DNA from: CALAMC01 sp964459465
GTDB taxonomy: Bacteria > Zixibacteria > MSB-5A5 > GN15 > PGXB01
Assembly (NCBI GenBank): GCA_964459465.1
Contig: CAYWLR010000001.1
Location: forward strand, 341,284-405,283
Direction: 5' to 3'
DNA length: 64,000 bases
Position 1 is the first letter of the stretch. The number at the start of each line of letters is the position of its first letter. A program made the position numbers and the translations under genes. The notes beneath the pieces are model-generated. The model was given only the letters and a program-made list of their open reading frames with translations, searched no databases and was not told the DNA's origin. Positions 34,580 through 43,328 of the stretch are shown here, piece after piece.

Positions 34580-35689
34580 CTAAACCAGGATATATCTCTT
34601 CCCGGACAGCTCTTTTATAATGCCTTTTAGCTCCAAAGCAAGTAAAATCTGAAGTATGTCGGGCAGGGGGGAGGCCATTTCACGCGATAAAATATCTATA
34701 TGAACCGGGCCGTTGCCCAGAAGATCCAGCACCTTTTTTTCGCTTTCCGTGAGGTTTTCCGTGAACCTGATTTTGGCCGCTTTAGCCTGGCCTTTAAGAC
34801 GGGGGAGATGCTCGAAAATATCCTCCACCGATGTCACCAGCACAGCTCCCTCTTTTAACAGCCGGTTGGTTCCCTGGCTTTGTTTATTGCGCGGCGACCC
34901 GGGCACGGCGAATACCTCGCGGTTCTGGCTTAAGGCATGGTTGGCGGTCGATAGCGCCCCGGACTTTTCCGCCGCCTCGACCACCACTACCCCCAGCGAT
35001 AATCCCGAAATAATACGATTGCGCCGGGGGAAATTGAACCCGTTGGGGATCGTTTTGGGCAAAAATTCTGAAATCAATGCCCCGGATTCGACAATCTTTT
35101 TGGCCAGATCCCTGTTTTCCGGGGGATAGACAATATCCAGCGAACAACCGAACACGGCCAGTGTCCGCCCGCCCGCTTCCAGCGCCCCCCGATGCGCCGA
35201 GGTGTCCACCCCGCGAGCCATGCCGGAAATTATGGTGACATTGCTTTGGGCCAGTTCACCGGCCAACTGATGAGTAAAAATCAGCGCCGACTCCGACGCC
35301 AGCCGCGAGCCGACCACCGCGACAGCATTAACATCATCCGGCTTTAACTGGCCGACGTAGAACAGGTAGGGCGGTTTGTCATCGACATTTTTCAGCGCTT
35401 CCGGATAATCGGGGTCGTCGTACATGACAAATTTCCAGCCCAGCTTGATAATACTTTCGACAATCTTCTCGGCCGCGCCACGGTCGGCTTTCGATAAAAC
35501 AGCTCTGGCCGTCTTTGCCGAGAGCCCTTCTATATTCGACAGGGCGTCCTTGTTGGCGGCTAATACATCCGAGGCCGACCCGAACGCATGAACCAGCTGA
35601 TACAGCCGATTCGTGCCAATACCCGGAATCTGGTTTAAAGCTATAAGGTCAGTCAGCCTCGCGGCGGAGTCGTTCTTGGTCGAGCTCAA
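34580..35689 (-). CDS. dprA: DNA processing protein DprA
   Basis: 369 residues. The Rossmann-like DprA core (~80-290) has SGMARGVDTSAHRGALEAGG, VFGCSLDIVYPPEN, FPRRNRIISGLSLGVVVVEA, and SQNREVFAVPGSP. An N-terminal SAM/HhH-like part (~15-60) and a C-terminal winged helix (~310-369) complete the long form. It loads RecA onto incoming single strands during natural transformation. The start ATG overlaps obg by 41 nt. No other competence genes are present here. Confidence 0.94.
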   Translation of the reverse strand: MSSTKNDSAARLTDLIALNQIPGIGTNRLYQLVHAFGSASDVLAANKDALSNIEGLSAKTARAVLSKADRGAAEKIVESIIKLGWKFVMYDDPDYPEALKNVDDKPPYLFYVGQLKPDDVNAVAVVGSRLASESALIFTHQLAGELAQSNVTIISGMARGVDTSAHRGALEAGGRTLAVFGCSLDIVYPPENRDLAKKIVESGALISEFLPKTIPNGFNFPRRNRIISGLSLGVVVVEAAEKSGALSTANHALSQNREVFAVPGSPRNKQSQGTNRLLKEGAVLVTSVEDIFEHLPRLKGQAKAAKIRFTENLTESEKKVLDLLGNGPVHIDILSREMASPLPDILQILLALELKGIIKELSGKRYILV

Positions 35690-36647
35690 TCTCTATCCTT
35701 GATATAAGGTTCTCGGTTCCGGAGCCGGTTTGTCCCGAAAACAATATATAATTCTCGTCATATTTTTTGGAAATCACTTTTAGTTGTTTGGCGTCCAGCA
35801 AATCGATTTTATTCAAGACTACCAGCGATGGTCTTTGCGCCAGCGATTTATCGAATTCCGACAGTTCATTTTTAAGCACTTCCAGTGTCTGCTCGATGTC
35901 GGACGTGAAAACATCTATCAAGTACAATATCAGCCGCGTCCGCTGAATATGTTTCAAAAATTGTATGCCCAGCCCTTTGCCATCCGATGCCCCTTCTATA
36001 ATCCCCGGAATGTCGGCCATAACAAACGACTTGAATTCGCGAATCGGAACAATGCCCAGATTTGGCACCAGCGTCGTGAACGGATAGTCGGCGATTTTGG
36101 GACGGGCTTTGGACAGATGCGCCAGCATGGTCGATTTGCCCGCATTGGGCAGACCGACCAGACCGACATCGGCGAGTAGTTTCAACTCCAATGCCAGCCT
36201 GCGTTCTTCGCCGGGGCGCCCCGGCTCGGCCTTGCGGGGAGCTTTGTTGGTCGAGGACTTGAAATGATTATTGCCCCGACCGCCTTTGCCGCCGCGCGCG
36301 ACCACTATTTTTTTAAATTGTTCATCGAGGTCGGCTACCGGTTCGCCCGTCTCGGCGTCTTTGATTATGGTCCCGACCGGCACGCGAATATAGGTATCCT
36401 CGCCCGATTTGCCGGTCTTGAGACTGCTTTCGCCGGGCGCCCCGTTCTGGGCTTTGTAGATGCGCTTATAGCGGAAGTCGTACAAAGTGGTAAGGTTCTC
36501 GTCGGCGATAAATATGATATCACCGCCGCGACCGCCGTCGCCGCCGTTAGGCCCGCCTTTGGGGATATTTTTCTCCCGCCGAAACGAGATGCACCCCGGC
36601 CCGCCGTGCCCGCCCTTGACTTCTATTTCCGCATTATCGATAAACAT
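35649..36647 (-). CDS. obg: GTPase Obg/CgtA
   Basis: 332 residues from ATG 36647, matching the conserved MFIDNAEIEVKGGHGG start; the open frame reaches 36707 but has no support. The glycine-rich Obg fold covers ~1-158, followed by the G domain with GLPNAGKST (P-loop), DIPGIIEGASDGKGLG (G3), and NKIDLL (G4). The GTPase acts in 50S assembly and stress control. No ribosome site is seen; a -10 hexamer lies 9 nt upstream of the ATG, suggesting a leaderless mRNA that starts the long minus-strand block. Confidence 0.95.
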   Translation of the reverse strand: MFIDNAEIEVKGGHGGPGCISFRREKNIPKGGPNGGDGGRGGDIIFIADENLTTLYDFRYKRIYKAQNGAPGESSLKTGKSGEDTYIRVPVGTIIKDAETGEPVADLDEQFKKIVVARGGKGGRGNNHFKSSTNKAPRKAEPGRPGEERRLALELKLLADVGLVGLPNAGKSTMLAHLSKARPKIADYPFTTLVPNLGIVPIREFKSFVMADIPGIIEGASDGKGLGIQFLKHIQRTRLILYLIDVFTSDIEQTLEVLKNELSEFDKSLAQRPSLVVLNKIDLLDAKQLKVISKKYDENYILFSGQTGSGTENLISRIEIELDQERLRREAD

Positions 36648-36656
36648 GGCGGGGGG

Positions 36657-36686
36657 AATATAAGCTTTATCTACACCATTCGCCAA
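36657..36686 (-). promoter_or_regulatory. Candidate leaderless promoter for obg
   Basis: On the minus strand TTGGCG, an 18-nt spacer and TATATT are followed by 9 nt and the obg ATG. There is no ribosome site between. Confidence 0.45.
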
Positions 36687-36734
36687 CTGCAAAAATGATG
36701 AAGGCAAATGCGCACTTAAAACCTCCTTGTCCCA

Positions 36735-36776
36735 AAAATGTCATTCCCGCGAAAGCGTAGTAGGTCGGGTTTGACC
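36735..36776 (+). repeat. Left part of a dispersed repeat, split by the IS3 element
   Basis: CATTCCCGCGAAAGCGTAGT followed by AGGTCGGGTTT is the start of repeat families C/B. The matching right end, GAGAAACCCGACATC, resumes after the insertion at about 38039-38053, so the IS entered an existing repeat. An uninterrupted copy is at 49172-49220. Confidence 0.7.
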
Positions 36777-36841
36777 TTCCCCCGAAAAAGTGGACACAGA
36801 AATAAGCATGAGTTATTATGGGAATGATGAAGGAGGTGTCC

Positions 36842-37150
36842 ATGATGGGGGAGAAACGTCGGCAGTATGATAGGGATTACAAGTTATCGGCGGTAAAGTT
36901 ACTGGAGAGTTCGGAACAGCCGCTGGAACTGGTTGCCCGGGGTCTAGGTATCAGCGGGAGTATGCTTCGTCGCTGGCGGGATCAGGTTAGGTTGAAGGGG
37001 GCGGACGGTTTTAGTGAAACGGGCCGTCAGGAAAGGTTGGAAATACTGCGATTACGTCGGGAGAATAAGGATTTGCGACGTCAAATCGAGATTTTAAAAA
37101 AAACACTTGGCTTTCAGGTTCGACCAAGGAAGAGAAATACAAAGCGATAG
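36842..37150 (+). CDS. IS3-family transposase OrfA
   Basis: 102 residues from ATG 36842, picked because AAGGAGG lies 5 nt before it; an in-frame ATG at 36818 has no site. It has the N-terminal helix-turn-helix of OrfA (YKLSAVKLLESSEQPLELVA, GISGSMLRRWRDQ) and a leucine-zipper region (LRRENKDLRRQIEILKK) for multimerisation. It recognises the element's ends and regulates transposition. Most of the product serves as the N-terminal half of the frameshift transposase. Confidence 0.9.
   Translation: MMGEKRRQYDRDYKLSAVKLLESSEQPLELVARGLGISGSMLRRWRDQVRLKGADGFSETGRQERLEILRLRRENKDLRRQIEILKKTLGFQVRPRKRNTKR
37096..37104 (+). other. Probable -1 programmed frameshift site
   Basis: Eight A followed by C (A AAA AAA C in the orfA frame) lies in the leucine-zipper end of orfA. 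A -1 slip joins ...QIEILKK to NTWLSGSTKEEKYKAIDG and on into orfB without a stop, giving the OrfAB transposase typical of IS3 elements. Confidence 0.8.
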
Positions 37151-37179
37151 ATGGTCAAACTGGCCAATATCCGGTTCGA

Positions 37180-37989
37180 ATGCTGTGCTGGTTATTGGGG
37201 GTATCGACGAGCGGTTATTATCGATGGCGAACTCGTTCCGAGAGTTATCGCCACCGGGAGAATCGTGTTTTGGTTGAAGAGATGTGGAAGATTCATAGAG
37301 AAGTAGATCGGACCTATGGTTCGCCGCGGATGTATGAGGAACTTCGTGCGCGGGGCTATTCATGCAGTCGTAATCGAGTAGCGCGACTGATGAGAAGGCA
37401 TGATCTTATGGCCAAGATGACGGTTCGTTTCCGTCGTTTGACAAAGGCGGGTAAACGAAAACCGGCGGCCGAAAATATTCTGAATCGCGAATTTGAGGTT
37501 TGTCTTCCGAATCGGGTGTGGGCGTCGGATATTACGTATATCAAGACGGCCGAGGGTCATTTGTATTTGGCGGTGGTTATAGACTTATTTAGTCGTCGGG
37601 TGGTTGGCTGGGGGATGTCGACACGTCTTAATCCGGATTTAGTGACGGGTGCTTTACATCAGGCGCTGGCGAGACGTGACACCAAAGCGGGTCTATTGCA
37701 TCACAGTGATCGGGATGTGCTGTATTCCTGCGATTCGTATCAATGGTTGCTGTCGGAAAACGGGTTGGTGTGCAGCATGAGCCGCAAGGGTAATTGTTAT
37801 GACAATGCCTGTGTAGAATCATTCTTTGGAAGCCTTAAGAATGAATATGTTGCGTTTGAGAGGTTCCGTAGCCGCGACGAGGCCCAGCTTAAAATATTTG
37901 CCTGGATTGAGATCTTTTATAACCGCCGGAGGCGTCACTCGACCCTGGGATATTTAAGCCCGGTTGACTTTGAAAAGAAAAATACTTAA
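37180..37989 (+). CDS. IS3-family transposase OrfB (DDE integrase)
   Basis: 269 residues from the first ATG in frame; the frame is open back into orfA, and translation probably comes mostly from the -1 frameshift. HTH_21 domain at ~30-95 (REVDRTYGSPRMYEELRARG), then the rve integrase core with the catalytic Asp in WASDITYIKT, Asp in HHSDRDVLYS, and Glu in NACVESFFGSLKNE. The C-terminus has the NRRRRHSTLGYLSPVDFE ending common to the family. All three acidic residues are present, so the element may be active. Confidence 0.93.
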   Translation: MLCWLLGVSTSGYYRWRTRSESYRHRENRVLVEEMWKIHREVDRTYGSPRMYEELRARGYSCSRNRVARLMRRHDLMAKMTVRFRRLTKAGKRKPAAENILNREFEVCLPNRVWASDITYIKTAEGHLYLAVVIDLFSRRVVGWGMSTRLNPDLVTGALHQALARRDTKAGLLHHSDRDVLYSCDSYQWLLSENGLVCSMSRKGNCYDNACVESFFGSLKNEYVAFERFRSRDEAQLKIFAWIEIFYNRRRRHSTLGYLSPVDFEKKNT

Positions 37990-38020
37990 CCTAGTAACAG
38001 TGTCCACTAAATCGGGGGAA

Positions 38021-38611
38021 CCTCAGTTCCGAGTCTTCGAGAAACCCGACATCTCGCCTTGTTAAGTGACCGGCAGACGCTTCACCCGCCCTGAGCTTTG
38101 AAGGGTCTGCCGGTTGACAGGAAAGAGTTCGACGGTTGTGCTTTGCAAATAATCCGGATATAATTCCCGGCGATAGGAGCTTTTGACAGCTTTTCTTATC
38201 ATAGAGAACCCCACTCCACAATTGCGCGCAATTCCCTGTATTTTAATTGCTTACAGCGAAATGGTTTCGTTCGCGAAATTTTTTAATTTTTTTGGTGCAC
38301 TCCCCCGACGTTACATTTTCCTCTCCTCAACCGGATGTTGAAGTAATATGACATATTTATAGACTTCATATATAAGAGGGATGGGCAAAATTACCATCGA
38401 TTTGATGGCAAATGAATAATGGGGCAGGTTGACTGGTTGAAATTACATTCACTTTGGAGGGTTAAAGTTTTTATTAAAATGTGATAATGTTGCCCATCAT
38501 TATTGTTGACTTTNNNNNNNNNNTAAATCCTAAAAAAAAAAAAAAAAAAGGCAAAAAAAAAAAAAAATATTTAAATTTGTCCATCCAATTCATGATTGGT
38601 TTAGATTTGTA
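38021..38611. other. Intergenic region with repeats, a hairpin and an assembly gap
   Basis: Right half of the split repeat (38021-38059), a hairpin related to the peroxiredoxin terminator (38069-38115), then AT-rich sequence without a supported gene. Bases 38514-38523 are N, followed by two long A-runs (about 18 and 15) that look like a low-quality contig end. The missing sequence should hold the 5' end of the methyltransferase gene. Confidence 0.7.
38069..38115 (+). repeat. Hairpin repeat related to the 17432 terminator
   Basis: Arms ACCGGCAGAC and GTCTGCCGGT match those at 17432-17468, with a longer loop and no T-run. It is likely a moved or duplicated copy of the same palindrome. Confidence 0.65.
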
Positions 38612-39844
38612 TTGGCTTATCCACCACATTTGGTTCGTGACTATCTGTCAAAATTCAATGCTGGGAAAAGAGATGTTGTCCTGGATCCATTTTGTGGCAC
38701 GGGGACGACCCTCGTTGAATGCAAAAAGCTTGGTATTGAAAGCTATGGAATTGAACCAAATCCATTTGCCCACTTTGCCTGCATTACAAAGGTTAATTGG
38801 GACCCCAATCCGGCCAAACTGATTCAGCATTCCGAAATTATTGCTGACGACGCGCGGAATGCCCTATATGCCCAAGGCATTAATGCCGAAAGTGATTTGC
38901 CATTATTCGCAAACAATGGCTTTGACGAGAATATGCTTTATTCGCTACCCAAAGAAAGCGCTAAATTATTAATTGGCAATTCAATCAGCCCGATGCCTTT
39001 ACATAAGACTTTAGTATTACTGGAAAAAATTGATAAATACAGGAATAACCATTATTATCATCACGAGAGACTTGCGCTAGCAAAAGCATTAGTTTTTGAA
39101 ATCAGCAATCTTCATTTTGGACCTGAAGTTGGTGTCACGCGCACGAAGAAATTAGATGTGCCTGTTATTGACATTTGGCTCAAGATTATCAGGACGATGG
39201 CGAATGATTTAGATTTGTTTCGTGCATTAAATGGCACTCAAGCTATGGCCTATCTTGATGACGCCAGGTCATTTAAAAAGGAACAATTTGCCAAAAGGAT
39301 AGATATTGTCATCACTTCCCCCCCGTACCCTAATGAAAAAGACTATACACGGACAACGCGACTGGAATCAGTATTACTGGGCTTTATAAAAAATAGGGAT
39401 GATTTGAAAAAAATGAAGCAAAACTTTATTCGCTCAAACACAAGAGCAGTATATAAGAAAGATAGTGACGATTTATTTATTTCGAATAACAAAGAAGTAA
39501 ATGGTATTGCAGAAAGAATTGAAAATAAAAGAATTGAGTTGGGCAAAACATCGGGTTTTGAACGCCTTTACGCCAGAGTGACAAAGTTATATTTTGGGGG
39601 TATGGCTAGACATTTGGAGGAACTTAAAAGGATCCTAAATCCGGGCGCTAGATTAGCATATGTTGTTGGCGATCAAGCTTCCTATTTTAGAATAATGATT
39701 AACACCGGAAATTTGCTTGCAGAAATAGCCGAATCTCAAGGCTATAAAGTTTTGGATATTGATCTTTTCCGCACACGCTTATCGACTACCACGAAAAAGC
39801 AATTGCGTGAAGAGGTCTTATTATTGGAATGGAATGGCAAATAG
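38540..39844 (+). CDS. DNA methyltransferase, 5' end lost in the assembly gap
   Basis: About 420 residues of a SAM-dependent DNA methylase. The SAM-binding motif DPFCGTGTTLVECKKLG comes near the visible N-terminus, and the catalytic TSPPYPNEKDYTRT (SPPY motif IV) lies ~220 residues later, so it belongs to the amino-methylating (N6A/N4C) class. Translation is open from about 38540 through FVHPIHDWFRFVLAYPPH, with no believable start before the poly-A/N gap; the first annotatable start TTG 38612 is not the true one. The gene is clearly more AT-rich than neighbours. A restriction-enzyme-like gene overlaps closely downstream, forming a type II restriction-modification pair. Confidence 0.8.
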   Translation, partial: KKKRQKKKKIFKFVHPIHDWFRFVLAYPPHLVRDYLSKFNAGKRDVVLDPFCGTGTTLVECKKLGIESYGIEPNPFAHFACITKVNWDPNPAKLIQHSEIIADDARNALYAQGINAESDLPLFANNGFDENMLYSLPKESAKLLIGNSISPMPLHKTLVLLEKIDKYRNNHYYHHERLALAKALVFEISNLHFGPEVGVTRTKKLDVPVIDIWLKIIRTMANDLDLFRALNGTQAMAYLDDARSFKKEQFAKRIDIVITSPPYPNEKDYTRTTRLESVLLGFIKNRDDLKKMKQNFIRSNTRAVYKKDSDDLFISNNKEVNGIAERIENKRIELGKTSGFERLYARVTKLYFGGMARHLEELKRILNPGARLAYVVGDQASYFRIMINTGNLLAEIAESQGYKVLDIDLFRTRLSTTTKKQLREEVLLLEWNGK

Positions 39845-39858
39845 GTAAAGGCAATCTA

Positions 39859-40518
39859 ATGATACGAAAGAATAGATACACCATGTTAATTGAGAAAATC
39901 TTTTTTTCAAAATATAAAAAGGGTATGAGAGAAATTGATTTTCAACGAGCCGACATAGTTCAATACGCCAGCAATTTGAATATTCAACTACCAAAAAATT
40001 TGGGTGATCTTATTTATAGCTTCAGATATAGGGCTTCGTTGCCAAAACGAATACAGAGTAAAGCCGATAAAGGAAAGGTTTGGATAATTCGGCCGGCCGG
40101 CAGAGCCATGTATAGGTTTGCCTTAATTGATGATAATCCAATTGTTCCAAATCCTAATTTATCTGAAACCAAAGTTCCAGATGCAACTCCCGGAATTGTG
40201 GCGAAATATTCACTTAATGATGAACAGGCCCTGCTAGCCAAAGTGAGATATAACCGTCTAGTTGATATTTTCACTGGTGTTACTTGTTATTCACTTCAAA
40301 ACCACCTGCGAACTACTGTGCCGGAAATGGGTCAGGTCGAAACGGACGAGATTTATGTTGGTATAGACAAGAAGGGAGCGCAATATGTGTTTCCAGTTCA
40401 AGCCAAGGGTGGGAAAGATAGATTAAGCATAGTTCAAATAGAGCAGGATTTTGGTGTCTGTCAGCATAAATTCCCATGTCTAATTTGCAGGCCGATCGCA
40501 GCACAATTTATGCAATAG
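39859..40518 (+). CDS. Putative restriction endonuclease, probably C-terminally truncated
   Basis: 219 residues from ATG 39859 (AAAGG ribosome site, 14 nt after the methylase stop). The region ETDEIYVGIDKKGAQYVFPV followed by QAKGGKD has the D...QxK arrangement of PD-(D/E)xK restriction enzymes, then IVQIEQDFGVCQHKFP. The protein stops abruptly at AAQFMQ right after a conserved-looking CRPIAAQFM segment; AT-rich debris follows for ~150 bases, suggesting that the 3' end was lost. Partner of the upstream methylase. Base composition is foreign-looking. Activity is doubtful. Confidence 0.7.
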   Translation: MIRKNRYTMLIEKIFFSKYKKGMREIDFQRADIVQYASNLNIQLPKNLGDLIYSFRYRASLPKRIQSKADKGKVWIIRPAGRAMYRFALIDDNPIVPNPNLSETKVPDATPGIVAKYSLNDEQALLAKVRYNRLVDIFTGVTCYSLQNHLRTTVPEMGQVETDEIYVGIDKKGAQYVFPVQAKGGKDRLSIVQIEQDFGVCQHKFPCLICRPIAAQFMQ

Positions 40519-40746
40519 GCCATTAAAACATTTTTTTAATTTTAACAAAAAAAACAGTACTGTATAATATCAAGCTAAAAAAATTAAAAACTTGTATCGC
40601 CTGATGAAGTAACCGATGCTGATCTTGAAAATTATCGAGCTAGAGTATCAGATTGATATGAGACGGCCATAGTCCCCGTAGCCAAGGTAGGTCAGGAGCC
40701 CCGTGCTCCTGACATCTTCTTTAGTGCGGTTTCGACATCTCCTCTC

Positions 40747-40780
40747 TGCGGCGGGTCTGAGGACCCGCCGATCACAACGT
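40747..40780 (-). repeat. Dispersed palindromic repeat, family A
   Basis: Minus-strand copy of the GATCGGCGGGTCCTCAGACC repeat, identical over the core to the copy at 48946. Confidence 0.85.
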
Positions 40781-41078
40781 ACGAATACAGGCCACGGCAT
40801 GCCCCGCCATTCTATGGCGGGGAATTCCTAAATCGAAATCGCTATTAAATCAATGTTAATTTCGCCCGTCTTCCTTTGATAAAGGCCTATAATTATGTTT
40901 AATAGTACCGTGCATATAAAAAGACTAACCGGGGGAATAATTATAAAAATCGACAAAACGAACCCGATGTTCAATAACGCAAACAATCACAATAAGATGA
41001 CTATGCCAAAACATCTAAAAATCGGGGTAAAATAATGGGAGTGCACTACAATGTTGGTAGCGAATTTGTCGGTCAAGA

Positions 41079-41116
41079 AAGAACTGGATACCCGCCTTCG
41101 CGGGTATGACATTGAG
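41079..41116 (-). repeat. Dispersed repeat, family C
   Basis: Minus-strand reading ATGTCATACCCGCGAAGGCG continues GGTATCCAGTTC. The same palindrome CCCGCGAAGGCGGG occurs at 49120-49155 and, in part, at 36741. Confidence 0.75.
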
Positions 41117-41142
41117 GTGATGTCGCGCGGTTTATGGCCTTT

Positions 41143-42537
41143 CTACAAATCCAGCAAAAAGCTCTCTTCCAATTTCGGGATTTCGCAGTGCCAGCCGAAT
41201 CTGTCTCTTATCTTATCGGCCAGCGATTCCGAGGCCGCTTTCTCACCGTGCACGATAAACGTCTTTTTCGGCGGACGATTGAAACCCATCAGCCAGGCCA
41301 GGGTTTCATTGTAATCGGCATGACAGGAAAAGCCGGTGATATTTTCGATGCGCGCCCGTATCGGCACCATGTCGCCGTAAATCTTGACCTCTTCGTGGCC
41401 TTCGACAATGGTCCGCCCGCGGGTGCCCTCGGCCTGATAGCCGACGAACAGCACCGTATTTTTGGGATTCGGCAATCTCTGCGCCAGATGGTGCAAAATG
41501 CGCCCGCCGGTTACCATGCCGCTGGCGGAAATTATCACCGTCCGGTTTTTGATTTCGTTGAGGGCCTTGGATTTCTTGCGCGAATCGCACAGGTACAACT
41601 GGCTGGTTTTGAAGACGTTTTTGCCGTTAATGGCCATGACCCGAACACTTAAATCCTGACTTTTTATATGTCGCTCATAGACATGCGTGGCGTCGAGCGC
41701 CATCGGGGAGTCGATATATACCGGTATGGAAGGGATCAGTTTCCTTTCTTCCAGTTCCCGGATGATATACAAAAGCGTTTGTGTCCGGCCGACCGCGAAC
41801 GACGGTATCACCAGCACACCGCCGCGCTCGATGCTTTCATTATAAACGCGTATGAACGATTCATAGGAGTTATTATCTTCATGCAGACGGTCGCCATAGG
41901 TCGATTCCAGCACCAGATACTCGACGTCATACACTTGCGCCGGGTCGCGCAGTATCGCCCGGGCGGGACGGCCCAAATCGCCGCAGAAGACAATTTTACG
42001 GCGAGTGTCTTCGTCGCTAAGACGTAAATCGATCATCGACGAGCCCAGTATATGCCCGGCGTCCTTGAACTTGATCGTAATCCCGTTGCCCAAGCCGATT
42101 TGCTCTCCGTAATAGTGCGGCTCAAAAAAAGCCAGTGATTTTTCGGCATCTTCGACCGTGAAAAGCGGCAATGCCGGTTCATGCTTGGAGGTCTTTTTCT
42201 TGTTGGCCCATTCGGCGTCTTCTTCCTGAAGATGTCCGCTGTCGAGCAACAGGATTTTGGCCAGGTCGGCTGTGGGATTAGTACAAATAGCTTTCCCCCT
42301 GAATCCATCCTTGCACAATCGCGGGAAATAGCCGATATGGTCGATATGCGCGTGGGTGAAAATGACATAATCGACACCGGCCGGGTCCACCGGGAAGGGG
42401 TCCCAGTTACGCTGGCGCAGCTCTTTTGGACCTTGGAACAGGCCACAGTCAATCAGTATCTTTTTGCCCCGTGTCTCCAGTAAAAACCGCGAGCCGGTGA
42501 CGGTCCCGGCCGCACCCAGAAATGACAGCTTGGTCAT
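41143..42537 (-). CDS. Beta-CASP metallo-beta-lactamase fold RNase/hydrolase
   Basis: 464 residues. The MBL metal site THAHIDH has His62, His64, Asp66 and His67; later motifs are FCGDLGRPARAIL, the beta-CASP segment with VIPSFAVGRTQTLLYI, and the C-terminal RMMBL with GFSCHADYNETLAW and FIVHGEK. This set marks the CPSF-like group of RNA-processing nucleases in bacteria. It follows cdaA by 29 nt on the same strand and ends the tilS-to-cdaA run. A role in RNA maturation or decay is likely; the target is unknown. Confidence 0.9.
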   Translation of the reverse strand: MTKLSFLGAAGTVTGSRFLLETRGKKILIDCGLFQGPKELRQRNWDPFPVDPAGVDYVIFTHAHIDHIGYFPRLCKDGFRGKAICTNPTADLAKILLLDSGHLQEEDAEWANKKKTSKHEPALPLFTVEDAEKSLAFFEPHYYGEQIGLGNGITIKFKDAGHILGSSMIDLRLSDEDTRRKIVFCGDLGRPARAILRDPAQVYDVEYLVLESTYGDRLHEDNNSYESFIRVYNESIERGGVLVIPSFAVGRTQTLLYIIRELEERKLIPSIPVYIDSPMALDATHVYERHIKSQDLSVRVMAINGKNVFKTSQLYLCDSRKKSKALNEIKNRTVIISASGMVTGGRILHHLAQRLPNPKNTVLFVGYQAEGTRGRTIVEGHEEVKIYGDMVPIRARIENITGFSCHADYNETLAWLMGFNRPPKKTFIVHGEKAASESLADKIRDRFGWHCEIPKLEESFLLDL

Positions 42538-42566
42538 ATAAAAATCTTCCGATTATAAGCATGGGG

Positions 42567-43328
42567 TTATTTACCCAGGTAACTTGCCAGGCGGCGTTTG
42601 ATTTCCGTTCGGTCGATGTTTTTTTCCATGTAGCCTTTGGCGGTGATCGAAATCTCGCCGGTTTCTTCGGAGACGACCACCGAAACGGCATCCGATACTT
42701 CGGAGATGCCGATGGCCGCCTTGTGGCGCATCCCGAACAGCTTGCGGAAACGCGGATTCTGGGTCAGGGGGAGAGTGCAGGCCGCCCCGGCGATAATCTC
42801 TCCGGAAATTATGACGGCGCCATCGTGCAACGGCGTGTACGGGGTAAACAGTGTGACGATCATTTCCGATGATAACTGGGCGCTGATATTTTTGCCGGTT
42901 TCGATGAAATTCTTCAAACCGACGGTGTTCTCGATGACAATCAGTCCGCCGTAGCGAAGTTCCGACAGCCGCACTGCCGCCCGTGCTATTTCCTCGATCG
43001 ATTTGCGTTCCTCGATACGCAAGAAATACTGGAAGATGCGGGAATGGCCCATGCGCGCCAGAACCGAGCGTAGTTCCGGCTGAAAAACGATCGCCAGTAT
43101 GATAAACCCGACCGTCGCCAGATTGGTAAACAGCCACGACAAACCCTCGAGGTGAAACCAGAAGGCGATAAAAGCCACGATGAAGATGGAGACCAGCCCG
43201 GTGACCATCTGGGCGGCGCGGGTGCCTTTCATGAGAGCCAGAAGCTGATAGATGATTAATGCCACTATTAAAACGTCAATCAGATCCGTCAGGCGAAAGG
43301 ACATGAAATCCAGTTGAAACAATTCCAT
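42567..43328 (-). CDS. cdaA: Diadenylate cyclase CdaA
   Basis: 253 residues. Three N-terminal membrane helices (~15-85) precede the DAC domain, with the catalytic DGA at residues 169-171 (PLHDGAVIISG) and RHKAAIGISE at 201-210. It condenses two ATP into c-di-AMP, a second messenger for potassium and envelope homeostasis. Its ATG overlaps the folP stop (TGATG), giving tight coupling. The usual partner YbbR/CdaR is not next to it; the downstream gene is the beta-CASP hydrolase. Confidence 0.94.
   Translation of the reverse strand: MELFQLDFMSFRLTDLIDVLIVALIIYQLLALMKGTRAAQMVTGLVSIFIVAFIAFWFHLEGLSWLFTNLATVGFIILAIVFQPELRSVLARMGHSRIFQYFLRIEERKSIEEIARAAVRLSELRYGGLIVIENTVGLKNFIETGKNISAQLSSEMIVTLFTPYTPLHDGAVIISGEIIAGAACTLPLTQNPRFRKLFGMRHKAAIGISEVSDAVSVVVSEETGEISITAKGYMEKNIDRTEIKRRLASYLGK

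Larger units (their letters stand above)
36777..38020 (+). mobile_element. IS3-family insertion sequence, apparently intact
   Basis: 1244 bp bounded by inverted repeats of 21 bp with 18 matches: left end TTCCCCCGAAAAAGTGGACA (36777-36797) and right end at 38000-38020. It contains orfA and orfB in adjacent frames with an A8 slippery run between them, the standard IS3 plan of a fused transposase by -1 frameshift. The DDE catalytic residues are intact. A clear target duplication could not be fixed; ACC is a candidate. It lies in a dispersed repeat between obg and the restriction-modification remnant. Confidence 0.92.
40519..41142. other. Intergenic region with several palindromes
   Basis: No supported gene in about 620 bases. 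It holds the tail of the damaged restriction gene, a hairpin GTCAGGAGCCCCGTGCTCCT near 40690, a family A repeat (40747-40780), a hairpin GCCCCGCCATTCTATGGCGG near 40801, and a family C repeat near 41079-41116. Confidence 0.6.

Noticed and set aside
37991..38221. Minus-strand frame of 76 codons after the IS element
   Set aside because: It runs through the IS end, a split repeat and a hairpin; coding is unlikely.
38481..38822. Plus-strand frame across the N gap
   Set aside because: It spans N bases and A-runs and then reads the methylase region in the wrong frame.
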